A stretch of DNA of 64,000 nt from NCBI GenBank assembly GCA_045579745.1, contig JAZNMQ010000072.1, positions 10,632 to 74,631 of the forward strand, written 5' to 3'. Within the stretch, counting starts at the first letter, position 1, and every line of letters begins with the position of its first letter. A program made the position numbers and the translations under genes. Below are positions 1 to 7,773 of the stretch, in pieces. The notes below the pieces were generated by a model. It had not been told where the DNA came from, made no database searches, and saw only the letters and a list, made by a program, of their open reading frames with translations. The stretch comes from Flemingiibacterium sp045579745. Lineage in GTDB: Bacteria; Bacillota; Clostridia; Oscillospirales; CAG-272.

Positions 1-1278
1 ACGCTTCATGACGGCATAACAAAAATTGGATATCATGCATTTTATAAGACAGTACCCTATAATGATAGCAGTAAGGTTTACAACGGATGTTTTTATTTGG
101 GAAACCATCTGATTATTGCGAAAAACCAATCTATGACCTCTTGCACTGTAAAAAAAGGTACGAAGACGATTGCGGATGGTGCCTTTGTTTCAGTTGACAA
201 GTTGCAACGGGTAAGCTTGCCTGAGGGGCTTTTATCCATTGGCGAAAATGCGTTTTCCTGGTGCGGTTCCCTTAAAAGCATTTATATTCCAAAGAGCGTT
301 ACAAGAATCGAGAACAGCGCATTTTATGATTGTAACGCCATTGTGAGCGTTTTTTATTCAGGAAGCTCTTCCGAACGTAGCAAAATAACGGTAGGAATTC
401 AAAATGAAAGGCTAACCGGTGCATCTTGGAAATATAACACCTGTTACGACGGAAAGGATCACAATTTCAAATCTGAAGTCATTACCAAAAACGCCACCTG
501 CACTAAGGTTGGCGAAAAGAATATGACCTGTTCTGTTTGTGCTGCAGTTGTTACCGAGAAGATAGACGCGACGGGACATAAGTATGGGCAGTGGTCTCAG
601 ACAAAGGCGCCTACCTGTGTATCAACGGGCACAAAGGAAAGAAGTTGTACTGTCTGCAACCACCTTGAATCAATAGCAGTTCCTGTTTTGGGGCATGTCT
701 ACGGACCATGGGTGGTCGAAATTGAGGCTTCGTGTGAAGATGTAGGTGTTGAAAAGCGAACATGCGTGCTGTGTCAGGGGGTTGAAGCTCAGAATATTGA
801 ACCTAAGGGACATAATTATCAAGAATGGAGTGTTGACACGAAGCCAACATGTACTGAAGAAGGACTGGAAAAGAAATCTTGCAGTAATTGTGATTTGTTT
901 GAAGCTCGTGCTCTTTCCGCTTTGGGACATAGTTACCAAGAATGGATTGTTGACACGGAGCCAACATGTACTGAAGAAGGACTGGAAAAGAAATCTTGCA
1001 GTAATTGTGATTCGTTTGAAGCTCGCGCTCTTCCCGCTTTGGGACATTCTTATGGCGAGCCCGAGATTGTAAAGAAGCCAACCTTTTTTGCAACAGGATT
1101 TGCGGACGCTGTTTGTGAGAAATGCGGAGATGTTAAAACGACGTCGCTCGATAAGTTGGATCCTAAAGAATATATAAATATAATATGCACTTGTATAGTT
1201 GTCGCAGTTGCACTGATCGCGGTTGTTATCGTATACATTATAATTAAAAAGAGAAAGGCAAATTTGCCTAAAACATAA
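1..1278 (+). CDS. BspA-type leucine-rich-repeat surface protein with C-terminal membrane anchor (5' truncated)
   Basis: The frame is open to the left edge of the window, so the N-terminus is missing; the TTG at 97 is internal, not a start. The first ~100 residues visible are LRR_5/BspA-like repeats (ITKIGYHAF, LSIGENAFSWCGSLKSIYIP). They are followed by six ~39-residue units built on G-H-x-Y...W...P-T-C...G...C-x-x-C. The end is a hydrophobic segment (about 24 residues) and a short Lys/Arg-rich tail, so the protein is probably anchored in the membrane and faces outward. BspA-type LRR proteins often mediate adhesion; the Cys-pair repeats may bind metal or form disulfides. Two neighbouring units, 811-927 and 928-1044, are almost identical in DNA, a recent duplication. 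The specific ligand is unknown. Confidence 0.8.
   Translation, partial: TLHDGITKIGYHAFYKTVPYNDSSKVYNGCFYLGNHLIIAKNQSMTSCTVKKGTKTIADGAFVSVDKLQRVSLPEGLLSIGENAFSWCGSLKSIYIPKSVTRIENSAFYDCNAIVSVFYSGSSSERSKITVGIQNERLTGASWKYNTCYDGKDHNFKSEVITKNATCTKVGEKNMTCSVCAAVVTEKIDATGHKYGQWSQTKAPTCVSTGTKERSCTVCNHLESIAVPVLGHVYGPWVVEIEASCEDVGVEKRTCVLCQGVEAQNIEPKGHNYQEWSVDTKPTCTEEGLEKKSCSNCDLFEARALSALGHSYQEWIVDTEPTCTEEGLEKKSCSNCDSFEARALPALGHSYGEPEIVKKPTFFATGFADAVCEKCGDVKTTSLDKLDPKEYINIICTCIVVAVALIAVVIVYIIIKKRKANLPKT
811..1044 (+). repeat. Two near-identical tandem 117-bp units inside the LRR protein gene
   Basis: Units 811-927 and 928-1044 each encode one 39-residue Cys-pair repeat and differ at only a handful of bases. 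Flanking units of the same family are strongly diverged. This points to recent in-frame unit duplication. Confidence 0.85.
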
Positions 1279-1404
1279 AAGTGACGCGCGATGAGATTCC
1301 GCTTCGGGAGGAGAGGAGGATTTCATCCAGACTTGTTTGAATTTCATCATGCTTACACGATTTTAGTAAAAAGTGAAAGTTGCAATTTTGTCCTATAACC
1401 CAAA

Positions 1405-1433
1405 AAATCCTGCACGAAAGTGCGGGATTTTTA
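1405..1433 (+). terminator. Intrinsic terminator after the LRR protein gene
   Basis: An 11-bp stem (AAATCCTGCAC / GTGCGGGATTT, one G-T pair) with GAAA loop, followed by TTTA. It lies 127 bp after the stop codon. Confidence 0.6.
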
Positions 1434-1739
1434 CTTTTCACCTATTCACTATTCACTTTTCACGAAAATTGCAGGATTTTTGAAAGTAATAGGTAAGAAG
1501 TAATAGCGAAGAAGTGAGCTTGATTTGCTTTACAAATCTTCATTATTGTGCTATGACCCCATATTGGTGCAACAAAAATGAACCTCAGCACAAAATTCCT
1601 TGTATTACAAGGGCTTTTCGTGTTTTTAGGGGTAAAAACAGCCTTCTTTCACCATTGCACCCTTTCTTCGACCTTATGGACTTGGACCTGCGACTTTTTG
1701 TTGTCACGCTGTGCGTGACAAATTTCCCTATTTTTTTGG

Positions 1740-1768
1740 TTGACATATTATTATGAAAATGATATAAT
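1740..1768 (+). promoter_or_regulatory. Consensus sigma-A promoter of the XRE regulator gene
   Basis: TTGACA (1740-1745), 17-bp spacer, TATAAT (1763-1768). A GAGGGGG ribosome-binding site precedes the ATG at 1802. Confidence 0.85.
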
Positions 1769-1801
1769 AATGATAAACAAACAACCGAGGGGGATGTTAC
1801 G

Positions 1802-2818
1802 ATGACACTTGGTCAAAGAATACAACAAATACGAATTGAACATAGTCTTTCGCAAGAGGATTTTGCAGAGAAGCTTGGAACAACACGACAAACTGTTTCA
1901 CGATGGGAGCTTGATCAGACCTATCCCGAAATAGCCAAAATTGTACTTATAAGTAAGGTCTTTTCGGTCACCACGGACTCCTTATTGAAAGACGGAATAA
2001 GCACATTTGATACGGATGTCGACTATTTCACTTGTGGTGTTTATCGAGGCACGAATTGTGAGATAGTTGAAACCGAAAAGTTTGCACTGGTGTTCTATTA
2101 TTCTCCTGATAAAAATATATTAGGAGCCAAGCTCTATAAGGGATACGAGAATAAAAAGCATTTGGTTGCCATTTGTGAAAGAAATCTGCTTGACGAAAAA
2201 ACAGAATACGCATATTTTGTTGATGATAGTGATCCGCATACTGCAATTATAAATAGTGAACTTGTATCGGGTCTTGGCGCAGCTTGGAATCCTGATATAA
2301 AAAAATCCATGCGTCGTTTGGAAAGCTTTATTGTTGATCATAGCGGTACTCCTTTACCATCAGTAAAAGATGCGGGAATACCCAAATGTCTAACATTGTG
2401 GAGAATGGCTGATAGCTATCATGCAACACATGATGAGTTCCACTTTTTCTTGTGTACGGGTAAAACAGAGTATATATTCTCAATAAAGCCTCAAGATACA
2501 AACATATATTGCGGTGCATCTTATAATATTGTATTTGATCTCGGTTTGTTTAGTGGCGGTCAGTTTTTTAGAATACGCAATTACAAGGATAACCGCGAGA
2601 AATGGTGCCGGTTCCATTGCGATTTTACTTGTGAATCAAGAGAAATAAAAATCCCTACCGATGAATGTGAGCTGGGTAAGTGTCTTCAAACAAAGAAAGG
2701 ACTTATGTGGTGTGTAAAACGGTATAGCGATGATGAAATTGTGCTGCAGGGGTGCGGTGACGATGAATATATTTATCGTCGAACAGATAAGAGAACCGAG
2801 CAGTTTACAACAATATAA
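1802..2818 (+). CDS. XRE-family transcriptional regulator with unknown C-terminal domain
   Basis: Residues ~4-66 are a Cro/C1-type helix-turn-helix (LSQEDFAEKLGTTRQTVSRWE), followed by the usual LLKDG linker. The remaining ~270 residues do not match a domain I recognise; they look like a soluble beta-rich sensor or effector domain with scattered Cys. There is no transmembrane segment. The gene stands alone, with its own consensus promoter and a strong terminator. It may regulate itself or the flanking surface-protein or Etf operon; this is inference. DNA-binding function is well supported; the target and ligand are unknown. Confidence 0.85.
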   Translation: MTLGQRIQQIRIEHSLSQEDFAEKLGTTRQTVSRWELDQTYPEIAKIVLISKVFSVTTDSLLKDGISTFDTDVDYFTCGVYRGTNCEIVETEKFALVFYYSPDKNILGAKLYKGYENKKHLVAICERNLLDEKTEYAYFVDDSDPHTAIINSELVSGLGAAWNPDIKKSMRRLESFIVDHSGTPLPSVKDAGIPKCLTLWRMADSYHATHDEFHFFLCTGKTEYIFSIKPQDTNIYCGASYNIVFDLGLFSGGQFFRIRNYKDNREKWCRFHCDFTCESREIKIPTDECELGKCLQTKKGLMWCVKRYSDDEIVLQGCGDDEYIYRRTDKRTEQFTTI

Positions 2819-2868
2819 AATTTCATACTTTGTTAAGGTTCGAATTTGTTGTGTTGTCCCAAAAGAGA

Positions 2869-2915
2869 GAAATCCGAAATTATTACCAATCGGTGATGGT
2901 TTCGGATTTCTTTTT
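2869..2915 (+). terminator. Intrinsic terminator of the XRE gene
   Basis: A perfect 11-bp stem GAAATCCGAAA (2869-2879) / TTTCGGATTTC (2900-2910), followed by five T. Confidence 0.85.
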
Positions 2916-3022
2916 GTTTGAACTAATAATGGCGCGCCAAACGCTGCTGCGGTCATATTCAACAATGCAGCACAAATTGGGTTGGCTATTATTCCTAAAA
3001 ATCGTTAATTAAAAGACTTATG

Positions 3023-3051
3023 TTGACTAAAAAGCTTTGCAATGCTATAAT
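3023..3051 (+). promoter_or_regulatory. Promoter of the etfB-etfA-LDH-rhaD operon
   Basis: TTGACT, 17-bp spacer, TATAAT (3046-3051). The etfB ATG is at 3085 with AGGAGC upstream. Confidence 0.8.
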
Positions 3052-3084
3052 AGAGTATATTAGTATCGAAATAGGAGCAGAAAC

Positions 3085-3873
3085 ATGAACATTTTGGTGT
3101 GTATTAAGCAGGTTCCGGGCTCAAGCAATGTTGAAGTTGATCCCGTAACCGGCGTTTTAAAAAGAAGCGGCGTGCAAAGCAAAATGAACCCGTATGACTT
3201 GTACGCTATCGAGCTTGCACTTTCATTGCGAGAGAAATTCGGCGGCCGAGTTGAATGTATTACGATGGGGCCGCCTCAGGCAAAAGCTGTCGTGATTGAA
3301 GCGATTTGTATGGGCGTTGACAGCGGAACTGTGCTTTCGGATAGAAAATTTGCGGGTGCGGATGTTCTTGCAACCGCATATACAATTTCTCAGGGTATAA
3401 AAATTTGCGGAGAGTTCGATCTGATTCTCTGCGGAAAGCAAACAACCGACGGTGATACAGCGCAGGTTGGAGCGGAGGTCGCAGAGTATTTATCTATACC
3501 GAACATTTCAAATGTTATCTCTGTGGACGCGCTCGAAAAAGATAAGCTTTATCTGACCTGCTCGCTTGATAACAAAACGATCAAAGAGAGCATCAAGATG
3601 CCATGCCTTATTTCAATGGATTCGGATGTTAACTCGCCCCGTCTTCCTTCCTTTAAGGTTAAGCAGAGTATTGACGAATCGCTCGTTCGGTTTTTATCCT
3701 TTGAGGATTTTGAAGATCAAAACGAGAAGCATTACGGGCTTTCGGGCTCCGCAACGCAGGTAGAACGCATATTTCCGCCCGAGGTCAACAAGGAAAAAGC
3801 GGAAATATCGGGTACGGCAGAGGAACAGGCTGGACAGCTTCGTATGCTGCTTGACAAGCTCAAGATGATATAA
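3085..3873 (+). CDS. etfB: Electron transfer flavoprotein beta subunit
   Basis: 262 residues, the usual EtfB length. It opens with the EtfB N-terminus (MNILVCIKQVPGS) and has the signature around GKQTTDGDTAQVGAEVAEYL. It should form a heterodimer with EtfA (next gene), binding FAD and AMP or FAD, and pass electrons between a dehydrogenase and ferredoxin/NAD. First gene of an operon with etfA, a GlcD-type dehydrogenase and rhaD. The same gene order (Etf beta, Etf alpha, FAD dehydrogenase) occurs in the confurcating lactate dehydrogenase of Acetobacterium woodii (lctBCD), so this is probably an LctB-type EtfB. A 142-bp gap holding a hairpin-rich repeat separates it from etfA, which is unusual for this tightly coupled pair. 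Confidence 0.93.
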   Translation: MNILVCIKQVPGSSNVEVDPVTGVLKRSGVQSKMNPYDLYAIELALSLREKFGGRVECITMGPPQAKAVVIEAICMGVDSGTVLSDRKFAGADVLATAYTISQGIKICGEFDLILCGKQTTDGDTAQVGAEVAEYLSIPNISNVISVDALEKDKLYLTCSLDNKTIKESIKMPCLISMDSDVNSPRLPSFKVKQSIDESLVRFLSFEDFEDQNEKHYGLSGSATQVERIFPPEVNKEKAEISGTAEEQAGQLRMLLDKLKMI

Positions 3874-3882
3874 GGTGGTTAG

Positions 3883-4018
3883 CGTGAAAAATAGATTTTT
3901 CACGCCGGGTTTTGTGGCTTTCGCTGCTTTGTAGCAGCGATTTTGCTCCGCAAAACCACCCACAATTCCCAAAATAAGGAAGCTTTCGCTAACGCGAAAG
4001 CCATGGTGATTTAATATG
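3883..4018 (+). repeat. Leader repeat, copy A (multi-hairpin element ending at the etfA start codon)
   Basis: It contains four hairpins: CGTGAAAAA/TTTTTCACG (3883-3904); CGCTGC/GCAGCG (3922-3939); TTTTGC/GCAAAA (3941-3955), with an alternative outer stem GGTTTTG/CAAAACC; and GCTTTCGC/GCGAAAGC (3982-4001). A Shine-Dalgarno-like AAGGAAG sits just before the last hairpin, and the ATG of etfA follows ~15 nt after it. Copy B at 28251 has the same order of parts and copy C at 22453 shares the 3' half. Confidence 0.8.
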
Positions 4019-5206
4019 GCACAATTGAAAATAAATCAAAATCAAATAACGCCCGAGCTTGCAAAGACGCTTGTTCAGAGCTGTCCGTTTGGAGCGATTC
4101 AATTTGAAAACAATACGCTCAGCATAAGCTCGGCATGCAAGATGTGCAAAATATGCGTAAAGCGCAGCAGCGGTGCAGTTGAGTATATAAGCGACGAGGC
4201 TCCGACAATAGATAAAGCTCTTTGGCGCGGTATTTGCGTGTATGCTGACTGCCGCGACGGAGAGATTCACCGCGTTACATACGAGCTCTGCGGCAAGGCG
4301 CAGGAGCTTTCACAGGTCACCGGACACCCGATTTATGTTTTATTAATCGGTCACAACATTGAAAATGCGGCAAAAAAACTGCTCCACTACGGAGTCGACA
4401 AAATTTTTGTATATGATGATCCTGCATACGAGCACTTTAAAATAGAGCCCTATGCGGCGGCATTTTACGACTTTATTGAAAAGGTCAAGCCATCATCTGT
4501 TTTGATCGGCGCAACAGCTCTCGGAAGACAGCTTGCACCGAGAGTTGCGGCTCGTTGCCGCGCAGGCCTGACTGCCGACTGTACGGTGCTTCAAATGAAG
4601 GAAAATACGGACTTGGTTCAAATTCGCCCTGCCTTCGGCGGCAATATAATGGCGCAGATTGTATCTTCAAACACGCGCCCTCAGTTCTGCACGGTCAGGT
4701 ATAAGGTTTTTTCAGAGCCTAAGCCTCAAGCCTCGACAAAGGGCGAGATCGTCAATATGGAGCTGTCCGCTGAAAAGCTTGCGTCTGACATTGATGTGTT
4801 GAGCATATTTGAAAAGCCGACGGATGTTGATATTGCAGAGGCGGATGTCATTGTTGCGATCGGAAGAGGCGCGCAAAGCGAGGGAATGATTGCTCAGGCA
4901 AAGGAGCTTTGCGGCTTGCTCGGCGGAGTGCTTGCATGCACAAGGCCGCTTGCCGAGAGTGGTGTCTTCGATTCCAAGCATCAGATCGGACTTTCGGGAA
5001 GAACCGTTAAGCCTAAGTTCATCATTTGTCTTGGCATTTCGGGTGCGGTACAATTCGCAGCAGGAATGAAATCCTCGGATGTGATCGTAGCGGTAAACTC
5101 CGATAAAAATGCACCGATTTTTGATGTGGCTCATTACTGCGTTATAGGCGATGTCGGAGAAATTGTGCCGAAGCTTATTGCAAAAATCAAGGAGGCGAAG
5201 CAATGA
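4016..5206 (+). CDS. etfA: Electron transfer flavoprotein alpha subunit with N-terminal half-ferredoxin domain
   Basis: 396 residues, longer than plain EtfA (~320) because of an N-terminal domain (~60 residues). That domain has Cys23 (SCPFGAI) and Cys41, Cys44 and Cys47 (CKMCKIC). The spacing CP...CxxCxxC matches the ligand set of one [4Fe-4S] cluster of a 2x[4Fe-4S] ferredoxin, with the other cluster's ligands lost. The rest is the EtfA N-domain and the FAD-binding C-domain (GLSGRTVKPKFIICLGISGA; AVNSDKNAPIF). Family knowledge: bifurcating EtfA proteins such as LctC carry such a domain. Its stop overlaps the next start (ATGA), indicating translational coupling with the dehydrogenase. The start codon follows leader repeat A. 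Confidence 0.93.
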   Translation: MAQLKINQNQITPELAKTLVQSCPFGAIQFENNTLSISSACKMCKICVKRSSGAVEYISDEAPTIDKALWRGICVYADCRDGEIHRVTYELCGKAQELSQVTGHPIYVLLIGHNIENAAKKLLHYGVDKIFVYDDPAYEHFKIEPYAAAFYDFIEKVKPSSVLIGATALGRQLAPRVAARCRAGLTADCTVLQMKENTDLVQIRPAFGGNIMAQIVSSNTRPQFCTVRYKVFSEPKPQASTKGEIVNMELSAEKLASDIDVLSIFEKPTDVDIAEADVIVAIGRGAQSEGMIAQAKELCGLLGGVLACTRPLAESGVFDSKHQIGLSGRTVKPKFIICLGISGAVQFAAGMKSSDVIVAVNSDKNAPIFDVAHYCVIGDVGEIVPKLIAKIKEAKQ

Positions 5207-6600
5207 TGTATCAGAGTGTGACGCTTGAAGATGTAAAGCGCCTCGAGAGCATCGTCGGAGAGAGTGAAGTCCTTTACGGTGACCAAATCAGCCTCGATTA
5301 TGCTCACGACGAGCTGGGCGGAATTGAGAAAATGCCTGAGGTGCTTGTCAGAGTTCGCTCGACCGAGGAAGTCAGCGAGGTGATGAAGCTCGCATATTCA
5401 AGAGGAATTCCGGTTACTGTCAGAGGAAGCGGCACGGGTCTTGTAGGTGCGGCAGTTGCCATTGAGGGCGGAATTATGCTTGAAACGACCAAGATGAATA
5501 AAATCATCACGCTTGATAAGAGCAATTTAACCGTTACAGTTCAGCCGGGTGTTCTTTTAATGGAGCTCGCGGCATTTGCAGAGGAGAACGATTTCCTTTA
5601 TCCGCCAGATCCGGGTGAAAAATCCGCAACAATCGGCGGAAATATTTCAACAAATGCAGGCGGAATGCGTGCGGTCAAATATGGCGTTACAAGGGATTAT
5701 GTCAGAGAGCTGACCGTTGTAATGCCAAACGGTGAGATATTAAAGCTCGGTGCAAGGGTTGCCAAAAACAGCTCGGGCTATAGCCTCAAGGATTTAGTAG
5801 TGGGCTCCGAGGGGACGCTTTGCATAATTTGCGAGGCGGTTTTAAAGCTGATCCCTCTGCCTAAGGTTACGATCAGCTTGCTCGTTCCGTTCGCGGATAT
5901 GAAAAGCGCAATCGAAGCAGTTCCGAAAATTATCTGCTCAAAGATAACGCCGACGGCGATCGAATATCTTTCACGGGATACTATCCTGTTTTCCGAAAGC
6001 TATCTCGGCAAGAAATTTCCCGATACCAAGAGCGATGCGTACATTCTTTTAACCTTCGACGGTAACACCGAGGAGCAGGTTGAAGCTGATATGAGCGCGG
6101 TTGCAAATCTCTGCCTTGAAATCGGTGCGCTTGATGCGTATATCGTTGATACAGAGGAGAGAAAGAAGGCTGTATGGTCGGCAAGAGGCGCGTTCCTTGA
6201 AGCGATAAAAGCTTCTACTACAGAAATGGACGAATGCGATGTTGTTGTTCCCGGAAACAAGGTTGATGAATTTATCAAGTTTACCCATTCACTTTCCGAC
6301 GAAATGAATATTCGTATTCCGAGCTTCGGTCATGCGGGCGACGGAAATCTGCACGTTTATATTTGCCGCGATCAGCTGTCCGACGAGGAATGGGAGAAAA
6401 AGCTTGCAATTTGCTTTGATCGAATGTATGCAAAGGCTGATGAGCTTGGAGGACTCGTTTCGGGTGAGCACGGCATAGGCTATTCCAAGAAGGAATACCT
6501 TAAAAAGCAGCTCGGCGAAACTCCGATCGCCCTTATGCAGGCTATCAAGCAGGCATTTGACCCCAAGAATATTCTTAATCCGGGGAAAATTTGTTTTTGA
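5203..6600 (+). CDS. FAD-linked lactate/glycolate dehydrogenase (GlcD/LctD type)
   Basis: 465 residues of the FAD_binding_4 / FAD-oxidase C family. The FAD-binding part has RGSGTGLVGAAV (about residue 70) and PDPGEKSATIGGNISTNAGG (~130). The C-terminal domain shows FGHAGDGNLH (~380) and SGEHGIGYSKK, motifs of D-lactate and glycolate dehydrogenases. Start at 5203 follows GGAGG and overlaps the etfA stop by 4 bp. With EtfAB it should form a soluble complex that oxidises lactate (or a related 2-hydroxyacid), sending electrons to NAD with help from reduced ferredoxin. The true substrate, and which lactate isomer it uses, cannot be decided from sequence. Confidence 0.88.
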   Translation: MMYQSVTLEDVKRLESIVGESEVLYGDQISLDYAHDELGGIEKMPEVLVRVRSTEEVSEVMKLAYSRGIPVTVRGSGTGLVGAAVAIEGGIMLETTKMNKIITLDKSNLTVTVQPGVLLMELAAFAEENDFLYPPDPGEKSATIGGNISTNAGGMRAVKYGVTRDYVRELTVVMPNGEILKLGARVAKNSSGYSLKDLVVGSEGTLCIICEAVLKLIPLPKVTISLLVPFADMKSAIEAVPKIICSKITPTAIEYLSRDTILFSESYLGKKFPDTKSDAYILLTFDGNTEEQVEADMSAVANLCLEIGALDAYIVDTEERKKAVWSARGAFLEAIKASTTEMDECDVVVPGNKVDEFIKFTHSLSDEMNIRIPSFGHAGDGNLHVYICRDQLSDEEWEKKLAICFDRMYAKADELGGLVSGEHGIGYSKKEYLKKQLGETPIALMQAIKQAFDPKNILNPGKICF

Positions 6601-6620
6601 GTAAACAAGGAGATTTATTA

Positions 6621-7436
6621 ATGAAAGACATTTTAACAGCACCTTTTGTGGATGAAATGAAGAAGGTTACTGCCAACATGTACAGACTCGGCTGGGACGA
6701 GCGCAACGGCGGAAATATCAGCTACATGCTCGAGAATGAGCAGGTTGCAGAGTATTTGGACCTTGACACGGTAATTCGCAGAATACCGATGGGTTTTGAT
6801 GCAACCGAGCTTATCGGCAAAATATTTATTGTTACCGGAACGGGCAAGTACTTTAAAAATGTTGAGTGCGACCCCGAAACAAACCTCGGCATTATCCGTA
6901 TAGCAAAGGACGGTACAACTGCTGAGCTGCTGTGGGGATATAAGGACGGCGGAAAATTCACAAGTGAGCTTCCCGCGCATTTGATGAGCCATATCGCAAG
7001 ACTCAAGCAGGATCCTGATCACAGAATTGTCATGCACACTCACCCGACAAATATTCTTGCAATGACACATATTCATGAGCTTGATGATAAGAAGTTCACT
7101 CATACTATTTGGGAAATGTGCACAGAATGTGTTATCGTTTTCCCGGACGGTATCGGGGTGCTCCCATGGATGGTTTGCGGTACAGAGGAAATTGGTATTG
7201 CTACGGCAGAAAAGATGAAGGAGTTCAGGCTCGTTGTTTGGGGACTTCACGGAATTTACGGTGCAGGCAAGGACATGGACGAAACCTTCGGTCTTATTGA
7301 AACCGTCGAAAAGGCGGCTGAGCTCTACATGCTTATCGCTCATCTGCCTCGCATAAACACTATGACAGATTCCGATCTGAAGGCTGCAGCCAATTCATAC
7401 GGAGCCGAACCAAGAGCGGACTTTTTGGATCTGTAA
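6621..7436 (+). CDS. rhaD: Rhamnulose-1-phosphate aldolase
   Basis: Start at 6621 is chosen for the AAGGAGA at 6607-6613; an upstream in-frame ATG at 6591 lies inside the previous gene. 271 residues, a class II aldolase of the RhaD/FucA family. The expected zinc and catalytic residues are present: Glu116 (SELPAH), His139 and His141 (HTHPTN) and His210 (GLHG). These match E. coli RhaD E117, H141, H143 and H212 within two residues. The reaction splits L-rhamnulose 1-phosphate into DHAP and L-lactaldehyde. It lies 20 bp behind the lactate-type dehydrogenase and is probably cotranscribed; no rhaA or rhaB is nearby. A link through lactaldehyde to lactate is inferred. Confidence 0.92.
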   Translation: MKDILTAPFVDEMKKVTANMYRLGWDERNGGNISYMLENEQVAEYLDLDTVIRRIPMGFDATELIGKIFIVTGTGKYFKNVECDPETNLGIIRIAKDGTTAELLWGYKDGGKFTSELPAHLMSHIARLKQDPDHRIVMHTHPTNILAMTHIHELDDKKFTHTIWEMCTECVIVFPDGIGVLPWMVCGTEEIGIATAEKMKEFRLVVWGLHGIYGAGKDMDETFGLIETVEKAAELYMLIAHLPRINTMTDSDLKAAANSYGAEPRADFLDL

Positions 7437-7442
7437 AAACGA

Positions 7443-7493
7443 CTCACATTCTAGCCACGACTTTGTTTGGTTGGAATGTGAGCTTTTCTTTTT
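7443..7493 (+). terminator. Terminator of the etf-LDH-rhaD operon
   Basis: Stem CTCACATTC (7443-7451) / GAATGTGAG (7474-7482) with a long loop, followed by CTTTTCTTTTTC. Confidence 0.75.
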
Positions 7494-7568
7494 CTATGCC
7501 GCGGCAGGTCGGGGTTTTAAAGATAGTTTTCTGTGCTTTGTAATAAAACTTAAAAATTCCATAGATTG

Positions 7569-7597
7569 TTGACAAATAAGGTATTACATGCTATAAT
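7569..7597 (+). promoter_or_regulatory. Consensus promoter of dxs
   Basis: TTGACA (7569-7574), 17-bp spacer, TATAAT (7592-7597). The expected transcript start near 7604 gives a ~170-nt leader. Confidence 0.85.
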
Positions 7598-7642
7598 TAA
7601 GTTAGAGAATTATTTGACTTGTTAGATAATTGCAGTTTTTCA

Positions 7643-7679
7643 GGGGAGTGTGTGTAGCATATGCACTCTCCCGTTTTTT
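7643..7679 (+). terminator. Terminator-like hairpin inside the dxs leader
   Basis: GGGGAGTG...CACTCTCCC (one bulge) followed by GTTTTTT, between the promoter and the dxs start. It is either an attenuator or the end of a ~75-nt small RNA. No known riboswitch consensus was recognised. Confidence 0.6.
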
Positions 7680-7773
7680 AGGATATATACAGTGTGAAAG
7701 TGATTGTTCGGACAATCATAATCGCACAGAAATCAAGAGATTAAAGAAGTTTATCTCCGAAGAGAGGGCATAA

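Larger units (their letters stand above)
1279..1801. other. 523-bp intergenic region, A+T-rich, with terminator and promoter but no convincing gene
   Basis: It contains a terminator hairpin near 1405-1433, a low-complexity stretch of CTATTCACTTTTCAC-like repeats (about 1436-1465), and a second copy of the GCAGGATTTTT motif near 1470. The consensus promoter for the downstream XRE gene is at 1740. An open frame at 1514-1756 has no ribosome-binding site and no recognisable domain, so it is not called. Confidence 0.6.
7437..7773 (+). other. 337-bp intergenic region: rhaD terminator, dxs promoter and structured dxs leader
   Basis: It holds a terminator (7443-7493), a perfect promoter (7569-7597), a terminator-like hairpin within the leader (7643-7679), and a further small hairpin TGATTGT/ACAATCA near 7701-7718. 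No open frame with a ribosome-binding site was seen before dxs. Confidence 0.7.

Noticed and set aside
670..1350. 226-codon open frame on the - strand opposite the LRR protein
   Set aside because: Its repeated segments are only the antisense of the tandem Cys-pair repeats.
1436..1500. Short repeats of CTATTCACTTTTCAC as a possible CRISPR array
   Set aside because: Units are irregular and too short, with no spacers of even size and no cas genes.
1514..1756. 80-codon open frame between the LRR and XRE genes
   Set aside because: No ribosome-binding site, an unlikely protein composition, and it runs into the XRE promoter.
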